Assembly (NCBI GenBank): GCA_030652345.1 | Contig: JAUSAU010000002.1 | Span: 8,830-72,829 of the forward strand | Reading direction: 5' to 3' | DNA from: Coriobacteriia bacterium | Lineage (GTDB): Bacteria > Actinomycetota > Coriobacteriia > Anaerosomatales > PALSA-660 | DNA: 64,000 nt | Shown here: positions 43,388-53,218 of the stretch, in pieces | Layout: each line of letters opens with the position of its first letter | Position numbering within the stretch: the first letter of the stretch is position 1 | Notes under the pieces: model-generated | Told to the model about the DNA's origin: nothing | The model's database searches: none | Seen by the model: the letters and a program-made list of their open reading frames with translations, nothing else | Position numbers and translations under genes: made by a program

Positions 43388-45262
43388 ATGAAGATGACAC
43401 CCCGCCTCATCGTGATCGGCGGACTCGCGGTCGTGCTCTCCGTGGTCGCCGTGGTCGTGTTCCTGCCGAACTTCGTCTTCAAGCCGGCGGACACGCTCTA
43501 CGCGCGGCCCTACACTGCCCTCGAGCAGGAGGGGCGCGACATCTACACCTCGAACGGCTGCATGTACTGCCACTCGCAGTTCACGCGTCCCGAGGACATC
43601 GTCCCGGGCAAGGCCGCCGAGGCCGGCGCTTACAACTACGACCGACCGCACCAGCTCGGCACGCTGCGCACCGGGCCCGACCTCTCCAACATCGGCCTCA
43701 AACGCGGAGACCAGTGGGAGAAGGCGCATCTCATGGACCCGCGCGCCTTCTCGCCCGACACGATCATGCCGTCGTTCAAGTTCCTCAATGAGCGGCAGCT
43801 CACCGCGCTGGTCGCCTATCTCAACCGGCTCGGGAATCAGCAGACCGCCAGCACGGACCTCATGATCCCGGACAAGTACAAGGACATGAAGCAGCCCTTC
43901 AAGGTCACGTCAGAGAACTGGGACCGCGGCCGCGACATCTACGCGCGGAACTGCCTGACGTGCCACGGGTGCGCCGGCAAGGGTGACGGCCCGTACGCGA
44001 TGATCAACAACGCTCGCCCCGCGGACCTGCGTCAGCCGCGCTTCTCTCTGCTGCCCGACTCGTTCTTCATGTGGCGCGTGAGCGAAGGCGTGGCCGGCAC
44101 CATCATGCCGCCGTGGCGTCAGTCGCTGACCGAAGAGGAGATCTGGCTCGTCACACTCTTCGAGAAGCGGGCGTTCATGGACATGGTCCCCCACCTGACC
44201 GATGAGGGCGACCTGCCGGCCGCGTACGACAAGCCCGATCCGATCAAGGCGACCACCGCCACGCTGGACGCCGGCAAGTCGATGTACGTGGCGAACTGCT
44301 CGTTCTGCCACGGCTACTCCGGCGTGGGCGACGGCCCCGATGCGGCGGGTCTGCTGCCCGCGCCGCCGGACTTCCGCGACCGCGAGTTCTACAAGACGTG
44401 GAAGGACGGCGACTGGTTCTGGCGCGTCAGTGAGTCGCTGCCGATGCGTGCGATGCCCAAGTGGAAGACCTGGTTCGACGAGGAGCAGCGCTGGCTGATC
44501 GCGACGTACGTTCGCGACATGTTGTCGCTGACGACGACTCGTGAGCCCGACGGCTCGGACACGCCGGCGAACTACGAAGCAGTCAAGGCGCCCGAGACCG
44601 CCTCGGTGGCCCGTGGTCGCGCTGTCTACTTCAAGCGGTGCTGGATGTGCCATGGCGATGCCGGCCAGGGCGAGGGTCCGAGCGGCGACAATCTCAACCC
44701 GCCGCCGGCCAACTTCACCGACCCGGACGTCAAGACGATGTCCGACGGCCGCTGGTTCTGGCGCGTCAGCGAGGGCGTGGGGAACTCGGCGATGCCCATC
44801 TGGCGCCTGCTGCTCTCCGAGCAGGACCGCTGGGACGTCATCGCCTACGAGCGCGCGATGTTCGTGGAGCCGAAGGAGCCTGACGCCGTGAGCGACGAGC
44901 CGCCGGTCGAGTACCAGGCGCTCGATCCCGCGCCGCTCGAGGACACGCCCGCGGCGCGCGACCGTGGCAAGAAGACGTACGAGCGCCTGTGCGTCGTATG
45001 CCACGGGGCGAAGGCGAAGGGTGACGGCCCGTTCGGCGCCCCGCTCAAGCCGCCGCCGGCCGACCTGACCGGCGAGCCCGCGGTCGTCTCCGATGCGCCG
45101 TGGTGGTACTGGCGTGTGAGCGAGGGTGTCGCCGGCGTGGATCCGGAGCAGTTCACCGCCATGCCGCCGTGGAAGTACATCCTGACCGAGCAGGAGCGCT
45201 GGGAGGTCGTCTTCTACGGCCGCGCGCTGGCCGGAGCGAAGGACCCGGTGGTGAAGCCATGA
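43388..45262 (+). CDS. ccoO: CcoO fused to four tandem cytochrome c domains
   Basis: A 624-residue protein. Residues 1-170 are CcoO-like: one TM at 7-27, haem site CMYCH, GPDLSNIGLK and axial Met in IMPSFKF. Four more cytochrome c repeats of 100-120 residues follow (CLTCH, CSFCH, CWMCH, CVVCH), each with a KGDGP/GEGP turn and a WRVSE...MP.W motif that supplies the axial Met. Five c-haems in total, against one in standard CcoO. No separate haem-bearing CcoP follows, so the extra domains may replace its electron-entry role. It starts 15 bases after ccoN. Confidence 0.92.
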   Translation: MKMTPRLIVIGGLAVVLSVVAVVVFLPNFVFKPADTLYARPYTALEQEGRDIYTSNGCMYCHSQFTRPEDIVPGKAAEAGAYNYDRPHQLGTLRTGPDLSNIGLKRGDQWEKAHLMDPRAFSPDTIMPSFKFLNERQLTALVAYLNRLGNQQTASTDLMIPDKYKDMKQPFKVTSENWDRGRDIYARNCLTCHGCAGKGDGPYAMINNARPADLRQPRFSLLPDSFFMWRVSEGVAGTIMPPWRQSLTEEEIWLVTLFEKRAFMDMVPHLTDEGDLPAAYDKPDPIKATTATLDAGKSMYVANCSFCHGYSGVGDGPDAAGLLPAPPDFRDREFYKTWKDGDWFWRVSESLPMRAMPKWKTWFDEEQRWLIATYVRDMLSLTTTREPDGSDTPANYEAVKAPETASVARGRAVYFKRCWMCHGDAGQGEGPSGDNLNPPPANFTDPDVKTMSDGRWFWRVSEGVGNSAMPIWRLLLSEQDRWDVIAYERAMFVEPKEPDAVSDEPPVEYQALDPAPLEDTPAARDRGKKTYERLCVVCHGAKAKGDGPFGAPLKPPPADLTGEPAVVSDAPWWYWRVSEGVAGVDPEQFTAMPPWKYILTEQERWEVVFYGRALAGAKDPVVKP

Positions 45263-45429
45263 TGAACGAGGCGACCTGGATGATGGTGATCGTCTCGGGC
45301 GGCTTCGCGCTGCTCGCCCTGCTCGCCTTGATGTGGTCGTTCGCGACCGGGCAGTGGAGCGGCCGCGGCGGCGGCGCGGCGATCCCGCTTCTCGACGACA
45401 GTACCGACCTCGACCCGAAGGGGGTGTAG
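45259..45429 (+). CDS. ccoS: CcoS-like cbb3 oxidase assembly protein
   Basis: A 56-residue protein with one TM (about 8-27) followed by FATGQWSGRG, then IPLLDDSTD. This is the CcoS layout: membrane helix, SGQ(F/W) element and acidic end. CcoS is needed to insert the copper or haem cofactors of cbb3 oxidases. The ATG overlaps the stop of the ccoO fusion (ATGA). Confidence 0.75.
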   Translation: MMNEATWMMVIVSGGFALLALLALMWSFATGQWSGRGGGAAIPLLDDSTDLDPKGV

Positions 45430-45432
45430 GCC

Positions 45433-45720
45433 GTGCCATGGTTCTATCAGTGGACCGGGGTCCTCTGGGCCCTCGGACTGGCGGCGGCGTTCATCGCGGC
45501 GGTGTGGCTCGTCGTGGCCAACGCCTGGTACCGCGGTGCCACCGGCGACCGGATCCCCAGCACCGACGTCCGGCCCGGCCCGATCGGAACGGTGGACGAA
45601 TACCCGGAGGGCCTCGGTGAGGCGCACGGGCGCGTCACGCTGTTCCTCAAGGTCTACATCGTGCTCTTCATCGTGTGGTCGATCGGCTACGTCTACATCT
45701 TCGTGACCTCGCAACCGTGA
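45433..45720 (+). CDS. Two-TM oxidase-associated protein, CcoP-anchor-like
   Basis: A 95-residue protein with TM helices at about 9-29 and 71-91, joined by a loop containing VDEYPEGLGEAHGRVTLFLK. The order TM, acidic EEY-like loop and second TM resembles the N-terminal membrane anchor of CcoP/FixP, but there is no haem motif. Its GTG start lies three bases after ccoS and its stop overlaps safE-like (GTGA). I infer an oxidase subunit; similarity is only by pattern. Confidence 0.6.
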   Translation: MPWFYQWTGVLWALGLAAAFIAAVWLVVANAWYRGATGDRIPSTDVRPGPIGTVDEYPEGLGEAHGRVTLFLKVYIVLFIVWSIGYVYIFVTSQP

Positions 45721-46469
45721 TCGAAGGTCTCACGGGGCCCTGGACGATGGCGACCCTCTGGGCGGTCTTCGTCGTCGGGCTCGCGGGCGGGTTCGGACAC
45801 TGCATCGGTATGTGCGGAGCACTCGTGGCGGCCTCGGGACTCATGTCCGGGGCCGCCGGCTCGTCCGCCGGGTCCCGGACCGCGCGATCCGCTTCGGTCG
45901 TACTGTGGCAGGCCGCCTACCAGAGCGGTCGCGTCCTCGCCTACGCGTGCCTCGGCGGGCTGCTCGGCGCTCTCGGGTCGCTCGGCGCGATCCGCGGAGC
46001 GCTCGGCCCCGTCCAGCGCTGGGTCTGGCTCGTGGCGGGGGTACTCATGGTCGTCATGGGACTGGCGATCGCCGGCGTACCGCTCTTCACTCGCGTCGGC
46101 AGGACACTGGAGTCCGGCGCGGGGGTCGCGACGAGCCGCTGGTACACGCGCGCCTACGCTGCGCTTGCGGCTCGCGGGCCGGTCGCGGCAGTGCCGCTCG
46201 GGATGCTCCACGCGCTGCTGCCCTGCGGCTTCCTGCTCTCCATCGAGGTCGCGGCGCTCGGCAGCGGCTCAGCGGTCCTAGGAGCGCTCACGATGGCGTC
46301 CTTCGGGCTGGGAACGGTGCCGGCACTGGCAGGGTTCGGCGCGGTGAGCGGCATGCTCGGGTCGCGCGGCCGCTCATGGCTCCTGTACGCCGGCAGCGCC
46401 ATCGTCGTCGCGCTCGGCGTGCGGTCGATCGTACAGGCCGCCGACGCGCTGCTCGCGATGCCCCGATAG
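45717..46469 (+). CDS. SafE/UreH-like membrane protein of the oxidase cluster
   Basis: A 250-residue protein with six TM helices and the conserved opening FGHCIGMCGALVAA plus LLPCGFLLSIEVAAL. These CxxxC and PCG motifs mark the sulfite exporter/DsbD-2-like family regularly found in cbb3 clusters and linked to copper delivery. GTG overlaps the previous stop. It ends the plus-strand operon, converging on arcC. Confidence 0.82.
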   Translation: MIEGLTGPWTMATLWAVFVVGLAGGFGHCIGMCGALVAASGLMSGAAGSSAGSRTARSASVVLWQAAYQSGRVLAYACLGGLLGALGSLGAIRGALGPVQRWVWLVAGVLMVVMGLAIAGVPLFTRVGRTLESGAGVATSRWYTRAYAALAARGPVAAVPLGMLHALLPCGFLLSIEVAALGSGSAVLGALTMASFGLGTVPALAGFGAVSGMLGSRGRSWLLYAGSAIVVALGVRSIVQAADALLAMPR

Positions 46470-46488
46470 GCGTCTGCCGGGCGGTGCC

Positions 46489-47418
46489 CTATGGCAGCGA
46501 CGGGACGATGCTCGTCCCCGCCTCGCCTCTCACGATCGCCGCGATATCCTCGAGCCGGCCCACGGCGGCGCGGTGGCCCGTCGCGTTCACGAAACGGACG
46601 GCCGCCTCGATCTTGGGACCCATGGAACCGGCTGCGAACGACTGGCCCGCCAACTCCTCCGGTGTGGTGCGTTCCACCAGGCGCTGCTGCGGTGTGCCGT
46701 AGTCGAAGTACACGCCGGGTGCGTCGGTCGCCATCACGAACAGGTCGGCGCCCAGCTCGCGTGCGAGCAGCTCACTGGCGAGGTCTTTGTCGATGACCGC
46801 CTCGGAGCCGACGAGCGTACGGGTGCCGTCCGGAAGGTACGAGGTCGGTATCCCGCCGCCGCCGGCGCAGATCACGACGGCCCCCTTCTCGAGCAGCCAC
46901 TTGATGGGATTCAGTTCGAAGATGCGCTTGGGCTCCGGCGAGGCAACGACACGGCGCCACAGGTCTCCGTCGGCCTTGACGATCCAGCCCTTCCGGGCGG
47001 CGAGCTCCTCGGCCTCAGCGCGCTGGTAGCACGGCCCGACGAACTTCGTCGGATCGGAGAAGGCGGGGTCCTCGGGGTCGACCTCCACCATCGTGAGGAT
47101 CGTCGCGAGCGGGCGCTCGAACGGGAGCAGGTTGCCGAGCTCCTGTTCGATCATGTAGCCGATCATGCCTTCGGTCTGGGCGCCGAGCACGTCGAGCGGG
47201 TACGGCTCGACGGCGCTGTACGCCGCCGCCTGCAGGGCGAGCAGGCCCACCTGCGGGCCGTTGCCGTGCGCGAGCACGAGGTCGCACGTCTCGGCGACCG
47301 GCGCGAGCGCCAGCGCCGCCACGCGGATGTTGCGACGCTGCACCTCGGCCGTCATCGGTTCGGAGCGCTTGAGCAGCGCATTGCCCCCGAGTGCGACGAC
47401 CACGGTCTGCTTGCTCAT
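46489..47418 (-). CDS. arcC: Carbamate kinase
   Basis: A 309-residue amino acid kinase fold enzyme. Motifs are [81 protein letters not shown] and [14 protein letters not shown]. It makes ATP from carbamoyl phosphate in arginine or purine fermentation. No arcA or arcB is nearby. ATG 47418 has GGGAGGTCG. It interrupts the oxidase cluster in the opposite direction. Confidence 0.95.
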   Translation of the reverse strand: MSKQTVVVALGGNALLKRSEPMTAEVQRRNIRVAALALAPVAETCDLVLAHGNGPQVGLLALQAAAYSAVEPYPLDVLGAQTEGMIGYMIEQELGNLLPFERPLATILTMVEVDPEDPAFSDPTKFVGPCYQRAEAEELAARKGWIVKADGDLWRRVVASPEPKRIFELNPIKWLLEKGAVVICAGGGGIPTSYLPDGTRTLVGSEAVIDKDLASELLARELGADLFVMATDAPGVYFDYGTPQQRLVERTTPEELAGQSFAAGSMGPKIEAAVRFVNATGHRAAVGRLEDIAAIVRGEAGTSIVPSLP

Positions 47419-47546
47419 CCGGTGCGACCTCCCTGTGCGTGCATGACATATCCACGAGCGACGTCCCATTATGCATTCCGCGAGCCTTCGCGTCTGTAGC
47501 GCGAATCGAGGCATCGTCGGCCGACGCCCGCGGGGCCGATTCCCGC

Positions 47547-47552
47547 TACGAT
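47547..47552 (+). promoter_or_regulatory. -10 box suggesting a leaderless transcript
   Basis: TACGAT ends six bases before the ATG at 47559, which is where transcription would begin. There is no ribosome-binding site before this ATG. Leaderless mRNAs are common in actinobacteria. The arcC-ATPase gap otherwise holds a possible minus-strand -10, CATAAT at 47473-47468. Confidence 0.45.
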
Positions 47553-47558
47553 AGGCAT

Positions 47559-49976
47559 ATGCCCTCACCGACCCGCTCAAGCACGTGCGACCTGTGCGGC
47601 CTGCCTGTCCTCGGGCGGCCGGTCCGCAGTGACCTGGCCGGCGCGCGCGGCTTCTGTTGCGAGGGCTGCGCTCGGGTGTGGGCCGTCGCCTCACGAAGCG
47701 GGCTCGATACACTGACCGCCGGGCCCGTCGGCGACCGCACTCGGGACGCCGGCGCACGCAAGGCCGCAGCAGCCGCTCGCGCGGGGGCACGACGCACCAC
47801 CCTGCGGATCGACGGGATGTGGTGCTCGTCGTGCGCGCTCGTGCTTGAGGAGGCGCTCCTGGCGCTGCCCGGCGTGCTCGACGCCGAGGTCTCCTACGCC
47901 GCGTCGTTGGCCCGCGTGACCTACGAGCCGGCATCCGTCGACGGCGACGCCATCGCCGCGCGGATCACGCTGCTCGGCTACCGCGCCGAGCCGGGCGGGC
48001 TCGGTTCCGCCGGGCACGGGGGCGAGGATGAGACGCGCGACCTGTTCCTGCGCTTCTTCGTCTCGATGGCGGTCGGCATGTGGGTGATGACGCCGACGTT
48101 CTTCCTGCTCTGGCCGTCGTTCTGGCGGGGAGAGTACGCCGGCCTCATGCCCACGGAACTCTTCACCGGCGCTCTGACCCTCGTGGTGCTCCTCTACTCA
48201 GGCTGGCCGTTCCTGCGAGGCGCGTGGCAGGCCGCACGCCTCGGCAAGGCGACCATGGACACGCTCGTCGTCGTCGGGACCTGGACCGCCTTCGCCTACT
48301 CGCTCGTAGCCACCCTGCGCGGCGGCGACGGGACGTACTTCGAGTCCGCGGCGATGATCACGACGATCGTGCTGCTGGGGCGCTGGATCGAGTCGTTCGG
48401 GCGCGGCAACGCGGCCGACGCGCTCGCGGGACTGGCCGCCGGAGCGCCGGACGAGGTCTGGCTCGTGCCGGAGGGCGGCGGTCTCGCCGACGCCGTGCGC
48501 TCTCCCATCGGTGCCGTCATCCCGGGATCCGTCCTCGCCGTCCGCGCCGGAGAGCGCGTCCCGGTCGACGGGCTCGTGCTCGCGGGACACACGACCCTGG
48601 ATCAGTCCCGGCTGACCGGCGAGCCGCTGCCCGTCGAGCGCGGCGAGGGCGACGAGCTGTTCGCCGGTACCGTGAACCTCGCCGAAGCCGTCCTTGTGCG
48701 CACCGTGCGGACCGGGGGCGAGACACTGTCGGGGCGCATCGCGGTGGTGGTCGAGGACGCTGCGTTCGCGAAGTCGCACGCGCAGCGCCTTGCGGACGCG
48801 GTCGCCGGAGTGTTCGTCCCGGTCATCTTCGTCATCGCGCTGGCGGCGTTCGCCATCACCGCGTTCGCCGGACCCGGACCGGCCGAAGCGGTACGCCGCG
48901 CGGTCGCGGTCCTTGTGGTCGCCTGCCCGTGTGCCCTCGGGCTCGCGACCCCGCTCGCCGCGATGAACGCCATCCGCCGGGGGGCCGACATCGGTCTGCT
49001 GCTGCGGGGCGGCGAGGTCCTCGAGCGGGCCGGCGAGATCGTGACCATCGCATTCGACAAGACCGGCACGCTCAGCGAGGGCCGGCCGGCGCTCGCCGGC
49101 TTCCTGCCTGCGAGCCTGTCCCGTGAAGAGGCCGCTCATCTGCTCACGGTCGCGGCGGCCGTGGAGGCGGGCAGCCCGCATCCCGCCGCCTCGGCGATCG
49201 CCGCGGCGGTCACGGGGACCACCGTTGCAACGGCGAGCGAGGTCCGCTCGCGCCCGGGTCTGGGCGTGGAGGGCCGCGTGGACGGGCGCACGGTGCTCGT
49301 CGGCTCGGCGCGGCTGCTCATGCTGGAAGGCATCTCCGTCGGCCCCGAGGCGGTCGCCATGGCGGAGGCCGAGGGTACCCGGGGCCGCGGAGTCGTGTGG
49401 GTCGCGGAGGGAGGCCGGCTCCTCGGCGGTGTCGTACTCGCCGACCCCCTGCGCGCCGAAGCGGCCTCGGCGGTCGCCACCCTGCGCCGGCGCGGGCTGC
49501 GGACGGCGATCATCTCGGGAGACGCATCTGCACCCAGCCGGGCGGTCGCGGAGGCGCTCGGTATCGACGAGGTCCGCTCTGAGGTCCTGCCGCACGACAA
49601 GGAGCGCGTCGTACGCGAACTGGCGGCTGCGGGACCGCTCGCCTTCGTCGGCGACGGCATCAACGACGCACCCGCACTGGCGGCGGCGGACCTGGCGATC
49701 GCGGTCGGCGGCGCCTCCGATGTCGCGCTCCGGGCCGCCGATGTCATCCTCACGCGCGAAACGGATGAGCTCTCGGCGCTTCCCGAGCTCCTCCGCCTCG
49801 CCCGACGCAGCCGCCGCATCATCCGACAGAACCTCGCGTGGGCCTTCACGTACAACCTGGTGGCGGTCCCGTTGGCTGTCAGCGGGCTGCTATCCCCCAT
49901 CGCGGCGGCCGCAGCGATGGCGCTGAGTTCGCTGGCGGTCGTGGGGAACTCGTGGCGGGTGCGCTGGGGCGGCTGA
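47559..49976 (+). CDS. ccoI: CcoI-like copper P1B-type ATPase
   Basis: An 805-residue P-type ATPase. It has an N-terminal Cys cluster domain ([16 protein letters not shown]), then an HMA domain with [16 protein letters not shown]. Eight TM helices include the CPC motif ([12 protein letters not shown]). P-domain [10 protein letters not shown]-domain [10 protein letters not shown] and hinge [10 protein letters not shown] are intact. The Cys-cluster-plus-HMA front is typical of FixI/CcoI ATPases that supply copper for cbb3 oxidase. It lies near but not in the oxidase operon. Copper export is the alternative role. Confidence 0.9.
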   Translation: MPSPTRSSTCDLCGLPVLGRPVRSDLAGARGFCCEGCARVWAVASRSGLDTLTAGPVGDRTRDAGARKAAAAARAGARRTTLRIDGMWCSSCALVLEEALLALPGVLDAEVSYAASLARVTYEPASVDGDAIAARITLLGYRAEPGGLGSAGHGGEDETRDLFLRFFVSMAVGMWVMTPTFFLLWPSFWRGEYAGLMPTELFTGALTLVVLLYSGWPFLRGAWQAARLGKATMDTLVVVGTWTAFAYSLVATLRGGDGTYFESAAMITTIVLLGRWIESFGRGNAADALAGLAAGAPDEVWLVPEGGGLADAVRSPIGAVIPGSVLAVRAGERVPVDGLVLAGHTTLDQSRLTGEPLPVERGEGDELFAGTVNLAEAVLVRTVRTGGETLSGRIAVVVEDAAFAKSHAQRLADAVAGVFVPVIFVIALAAFAITAFAGPGPAEAVRRAVAVLVVACPCALGLATPLAAMNAIRRGADIGLLLRGGEVLERAGEIVTIAFDKTGTLSEGRPALAGFLPASLSREEAAHLLTVAAAVEAGSPHPAASAIAAAVTGTTVATASEVRSRPGLGVEGRVDGRTVLVGSARLLMLEGISVGPEAVAMAEAEGTRGRGVVWVAEGGRLLGGVVLADPLRAEAASAVATLRRRGLRTAIISGDASAPSRAVAEALGIDEVRSEVLPHDKERVVRELAAAGPLAFVGDGINDAPALAAADLAIAVGGASDVALRAADVILTRETDELSALPELLRLARRSRRIIRQNLAWAFTYNLVAVPLAVSGLLSPIAAAAAMALSSLAVVGNSWRVRWGG

Positions 49977-49988
49977 AGCCGGGCGGTG

Positions 49989-50741
49989 CTACTTCCCGGC
50001 TCGCGCCCAGCGACACACACGGGCCTCGGCGAGTTCGATCAGCTCGTAGAGGATCACTCCGAGCAGGGCCATCGCCAGGATACCGGCGAACATGTCGTCG
50101 TACTGGATACGGCTCCAGGCATCGAAGACGTAGTAGCCCAGGCCCGTGGAGCCGGCGATGTTCTCCGAGAAGAAGAGCACCGCGACCGCGGTCCCGGCGC
50201 TGATCCGCAGGGCGGTGAAGATCTCGGGCATGGCAGCCGGCACCACGACGTGTCGGAAGACCTGCGCGCGATCCGCGCCCAGCGAGCGCACGGAGAGCAC
50301 GGACGCCTCGGGGATCGAGCGCGACGCGTCCCGCGCGGTGACGAGTATCTGGAAGAACACGATCACGCTGATGAGCGCGATGATCGACGCGTTGCCGATG
50401 CCGAGCATGACGAGCAGGACCGGGAGGAACACGACCTTCGGGATGGGGTAGTTGAGGAAGATGAGCGGCCCGAAGAGCGCGTCGGCGCCCGGCGAGCGCC
50501 CGAGGACGAGGCCAAGCGGGGCACCGACGGCCAGTCCGATCAGCATCGAGACCACGACCCGGTACGCACTCGTGAGCAGGTACGGTGCGATCTCGCCGAA
50601 GCGACCGAAGAACACCGCGAGGGCCGCGAACGGGCCGGGCAGCGCGGGAGAGCCCAGGATCGTCGAGGCGCCCTGCCACAGCAGGAGCATCACCAGCATC
50701 GCCCCGGCGTAGCCCAGGACCCGTCGCACGACGGGGTTCAC
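49989..50741 (-). CDS. ABC importer permease (nitrate/taurine/HMP-type)
   Basis: A 250-residue permease with six TM helices and the EAA-loop at ARDASRSIPEASVLSVRSLG, then DRAQVFRHVVVPAAMPEIFT. This is the SsuC/TauC/ThiX class. GTG overlaps the stop of the ATPase gene (GTGA). It converges on the copper ATPase with only 12 bases between; a 7-bp inverted repeat (49977-49983 with 49995-50001) spans the junction and may terminate both. Confidence 0.88.
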   Translation of the reverse strand: MNPVVRRVLGYAGAMLVMLLLWQGASTILGSPALPGPFAALAVFFGRFGEIAPYLLTSAYRVVVSMLIGLAVGAPLGLVLGRSPGADALFGPLIFLNYPIPKVVFLPVLLVMLGIGNASIIALISVIVFFQILVTARDASRSIPEASVLSVRSLGADRAQVFRHVVVPAAMPEIFTALRISAGTAVAVLFFSENIAGSTGLGYYVFDAWSRIQYDDMFAGILAMALLGVILYELIELAEARVCRWARAGK

Positions 50742-51577
50742 GACGCCCCACCGCCATCGGAGCCGTCTGCGATGCCGCCCTCGGGGACGAACGCCGGATC
50801 GGCACCGCGGCCTCCCGGATGCACCGCACCCTCGCGCGCGAGCACGGCGCGCAACTCGGCGCACTTCGCGTAGAACGCGTCGGTCTGACGGTAGTCGGGG
50901 TCGCCCATGCGCGGGTTGTCGACCACCGCCGCGATCCTGCCGGGCCGCGGCGTCATGACGACGACACGACGCCCCAGGTAGACCGCCTCCTCGATCGAGT
51001 GCGTGACCAGGACGGAGGTGTAGCGGCGGTCGTACCACAGCGAGAGCAGGAGGTCCTGAAGGTCCTCGCGCGTGAGTGCGTCGAGCGCCGAGAGCGGCTC
51101 GTCCATGAGCATGAGGTCGGCATCGAGCGCGAGGGCGCGAGCGAGCGCGAGGCGCTGGCGCATGCCCCCGGACAGCTCGGAGGGGAACGCGCGCAGGAAC
51201 TCGCTGAGCCCGACACGGTCGAGCGCGGCGAGTGCGCGTCGCCGGGTCTCAGACGGAGGATGGTGGCGGATCGACAGCCCGAGCTCGGCGTTCTGAAGGA
51301 CGGTCTTCCACGGCAACAGGCCGAAGTCCTGAAGGATGAGCGAGGTGTGTATCCTCGGCCTCTCGACCTCCTCGCCCGCCACCGTCACACAGCCGGATGA
51401 CGGCCTGACGATGCCCGCGATCGCGAGCAGAAGGGTCGACTTGCCGCAGCCCGAAGGACCGATCACCGCGATGGCATCACTCGAGAGCAGGGAGAGATCG
51501 ACGCCCGCAACGGCACGTACCTCGGCGTCGACGCCGTGGTACGTGACACTCAGTCCATCGACGAGGACGTCAGCCAT
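50738..51577 (-). CDS. ABC importer ATPase
   Basis: A 279-residue ATPase: Walker A IGPSGCGKSTLLLAIAG, Q loop LQDFGLLPWKTVLQN, signature LSGGMRQRLALARALALDAD, Walker B LMLMDEPLSALDALT and switch His in VLVTHSIEEAVYLG. It matches the SsuB/TauB/NrtD class. ATG 51577 with a weak ribosome-binding site; the frame is open further upstream but runs into the substrate-binding gene. Confidence 0.92.
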   Translation of the reverse strand: MADVLVDGLSVTYHGVDAEVRAVAGVDLSLLSSDAIAVIGPSGCGKSTLLLAIAGIVRPSSGCVTVAGEEVERPRIHTSLILQDFGLLPWKTVLQNAELGLSIRHHPPSETRRRALAALDRVGLSEFLRAFPSELSGGMRQRLALARALALDADLMLMDEPLSALDALTREDLQDLLLSLWYDRRYTSVLVTHSIEEAVYLGRRVVVMTPRPGRIAAVVDNPRMGDPDYRQTDAFYAKCAELRAVLAREGAVHPGGRGADPAFVPEGGIADGSDGGGAS

Positions 51578-51600
51578 GGGTGCGGTCCGGGGGCTGCCCG

Positions 51601-52593
51601 CTACTTGGCGGGCGGCGTCCACGTGAGGTCCCGGAACGTGACCTCCTTGGTCAGCAGTCCGGACCCCTTCATCCAATCAAGGACATCCTCGACCTGCTCC
51701 TTCTTCGGGAGCTGCGCGGTCGGATATGTGTTCACTTTGTAGGTGGACTCGAGCGGCTTGGGCAGGCGCGCCTTCTCGACGAGCAGCGCGCGGAAGGCGT
51801 TCGGATCCTTGTTGATGACCGCGACGGCCTCGTCCCACACACCCAGGAGCTTCGTGACCGCAGCGGCTCCGGCCGGTTCATCGAGGAAGGCGCCGGCGAA
51901 GACCAGCACGGTCTGCGACAGGTTGCTGTCACCGGCATCGTCCGCAACGACCTTGGCACCCGTCTTCTCGGCGAGAGACAGGAACGGTTCCGGGAGCGCG
52001 GCGGCCTCGAGCTTGCCGCTCATGAGCAGCTCGAAGCGGACCGGGACCTTCTTGACCTCTTCTTTCTTGATCTGCTCGGGCGACACACCCGCCTGGATCA
52101 TCAGCTGATCCAGGACGTACTCCTGGATCGTCCCGCTCGATGTCCCGATCGGCTTATCCGCGAGCCCTTCGAGGGAGGTGACCTTCGAGCCCGGCTTGAC
52201 CGCGATCCCGAATCTGCCCTCGGCGGGCGTCGCACCCAGCATGACGGTCGCGACCTTCACCGGGACGCCACCGGCCCGCAGCGACGCGGCGGCGATCAGG
52301 TCACCCATGAAGCCGTCGATCGCGTTGGCGGTCAGGGCCGCATCGCGCTCCTGAGCCGACGCGAACGAGATGATCTCCACCTCGATGCCGGCCTTTTTGA
52401 ACAGATCGTCCCGCTCGGCGACCCACAGCGGAAGCGTGTCCTCGGTCGGCAGCGTCCCGATGCGGAGCTTCGCGGGCACGGTCGACGAGGGAGACTCGGC
52501 CGGCGCGCCGGACGGCGTCGTGCAACCGACGAGGCCTGCGAACAGCGCGAGCGTCAGCGACAGGGAGAGGAGGATGCGGGCGGAACGGTTCAC
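51601..52593 (-). CDS. ABC importer substrate-binding lipoprotein
   Basis: A 330-residue lipoprotein with lipobox LVGC near residue 24, then an NMT1/SsuA-like periplasmic-binding fold (LRIGTLPTEDTLPLWVAERD and GFMGDLIAAASLRAGGVPVK). Typical ligands in this family are thiamine precursors, aliphatic sulfonates, nitrate or riboflavin; the sequence does not decide. GTG 52593 has GAAGGGAG. No biosynthetic gene and no riboswitch is visible upstream. Confidence 0.88.
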   Translation of the reverse strand: MNRSARILLSLSLTLALFAGLVGCTTPSGAPAESPSSTVPAKLRIGTLPTEDTLPLWVAERDDLFKKAGIEVEIISFASAQERDAALTANAIDGFMGDLIAAASLRAGGVPVKVATVMLGATPAEGRFGIAVKPGSKVTSLEGLADKPIGTSSGTIQEYVLDQLMIQAGVSPEQIKKEEVKKVPVRFELLMSGKLEAAALPEPFLSLAEKTGAKVVADDAGDSNLSQTVLVFAGAFLDEPAGAAAVTKLLGVWDEAVAVINKDPNAFRALLVEKARLPKPLESTYKVNTYPTAQLPKKEQVEDVLDWMKGSGLLTKEVTFRDLTWTPPAK

Positions 52594-52615
52594 GGAAGTG
52601 CTCCCTTCGGGTTTG

Positions 52616-53218
52616 CTAGCCACATACCGGTCGACGAAGGCGGATCTCATCCCGGATCGGGATGCCGGCGAAACCGACCCCCGCGTAACCGAGTCGGTCA
52701 GCGAGCAGCCCCGTCGCGATCTCGGCGATCACGAAACCGTGGCGCTGGTAGAAGTAGAGCAGTGGCAGGTCGTCGTTGGATACCGCCGTCTTCATCGCGA
52801 CAAGCCCCTTCCCGATCGCGAGGGCGGATGCCGCCTTGAGGAGCGCGGAGCCGATGCCCCTGCCTTGATACTGAGGGTAGACCGAGTACATGACGATCGC
52901 GAGTTCGCCGCCGTGCACGGCGAGCGAGATCAGCCCGGCGAGCTCGTCGCCGGCGACGGCGATGAGGTTCTCGCACGACAGCACATCGAACGTACGTCCG
53001 AAGACATCGATCTCGGTCTCGCCCCACGCGCGGTCGCAGATCTCCTCGATCGCGTGGCGGTCCTCGTGGGTGGCCTCCCGCACCGCGAACTCGATCTCCG
53101 TGCTCCGGGGCTGATGCTCGGCGCACGTGACGCTCATGCGGGCCTCGGCGAGCGGAAGCTCCTTGCCGTCGACCGGGCAGAGGTAGTGCGGATACGGGAC
53201 GTCGACCTCGTCGTTCAT
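52616..53218 (-). CDS. GNAT acetyltransferase with N-terminal Cys pair
   Basis: A 200-residue protein. The GNAT fold spans about 42-185, with the acetyl-CoA site YPQYQGRGIGSALLKAASAL and later YFYQRHGFVIAE. The first 40 residues contain YLCPVDGKEL and SVTCAEHQ, which could be a small zinc site. Acceptor unknown. ATG 53218. It follows galT on the same strand after about 130 bases, which contain a 10-bp stem (53241-53250 with 53255-53264) and no gene. Confidence 0.82.
   Translation of the reverse strand: MNDEVDVPYPHYLCPVDGKELPLAEARMSVTCAEHQPRSTEIEFAVREATHEDRHAIEEICDRAWGETEIDVFGRTFDVLSCENLIAVAGDELAGLISLAVHGGELAIVMYSVYPQYQGRGIGSALLKAASALAIGKGLVAMKTAVSNDDLPLLYFYQRHGFVIAEIATGLLADRLGYAGVGFAGIPIRDEIRLRRPVCG

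Noticed and set aside
52594..52615. Possible thiamine or other riboswitch before the ABC importer
   Set aside because: The gap to the GNAT gene is only 22 bases, with room for a ribosome-binding site at most.
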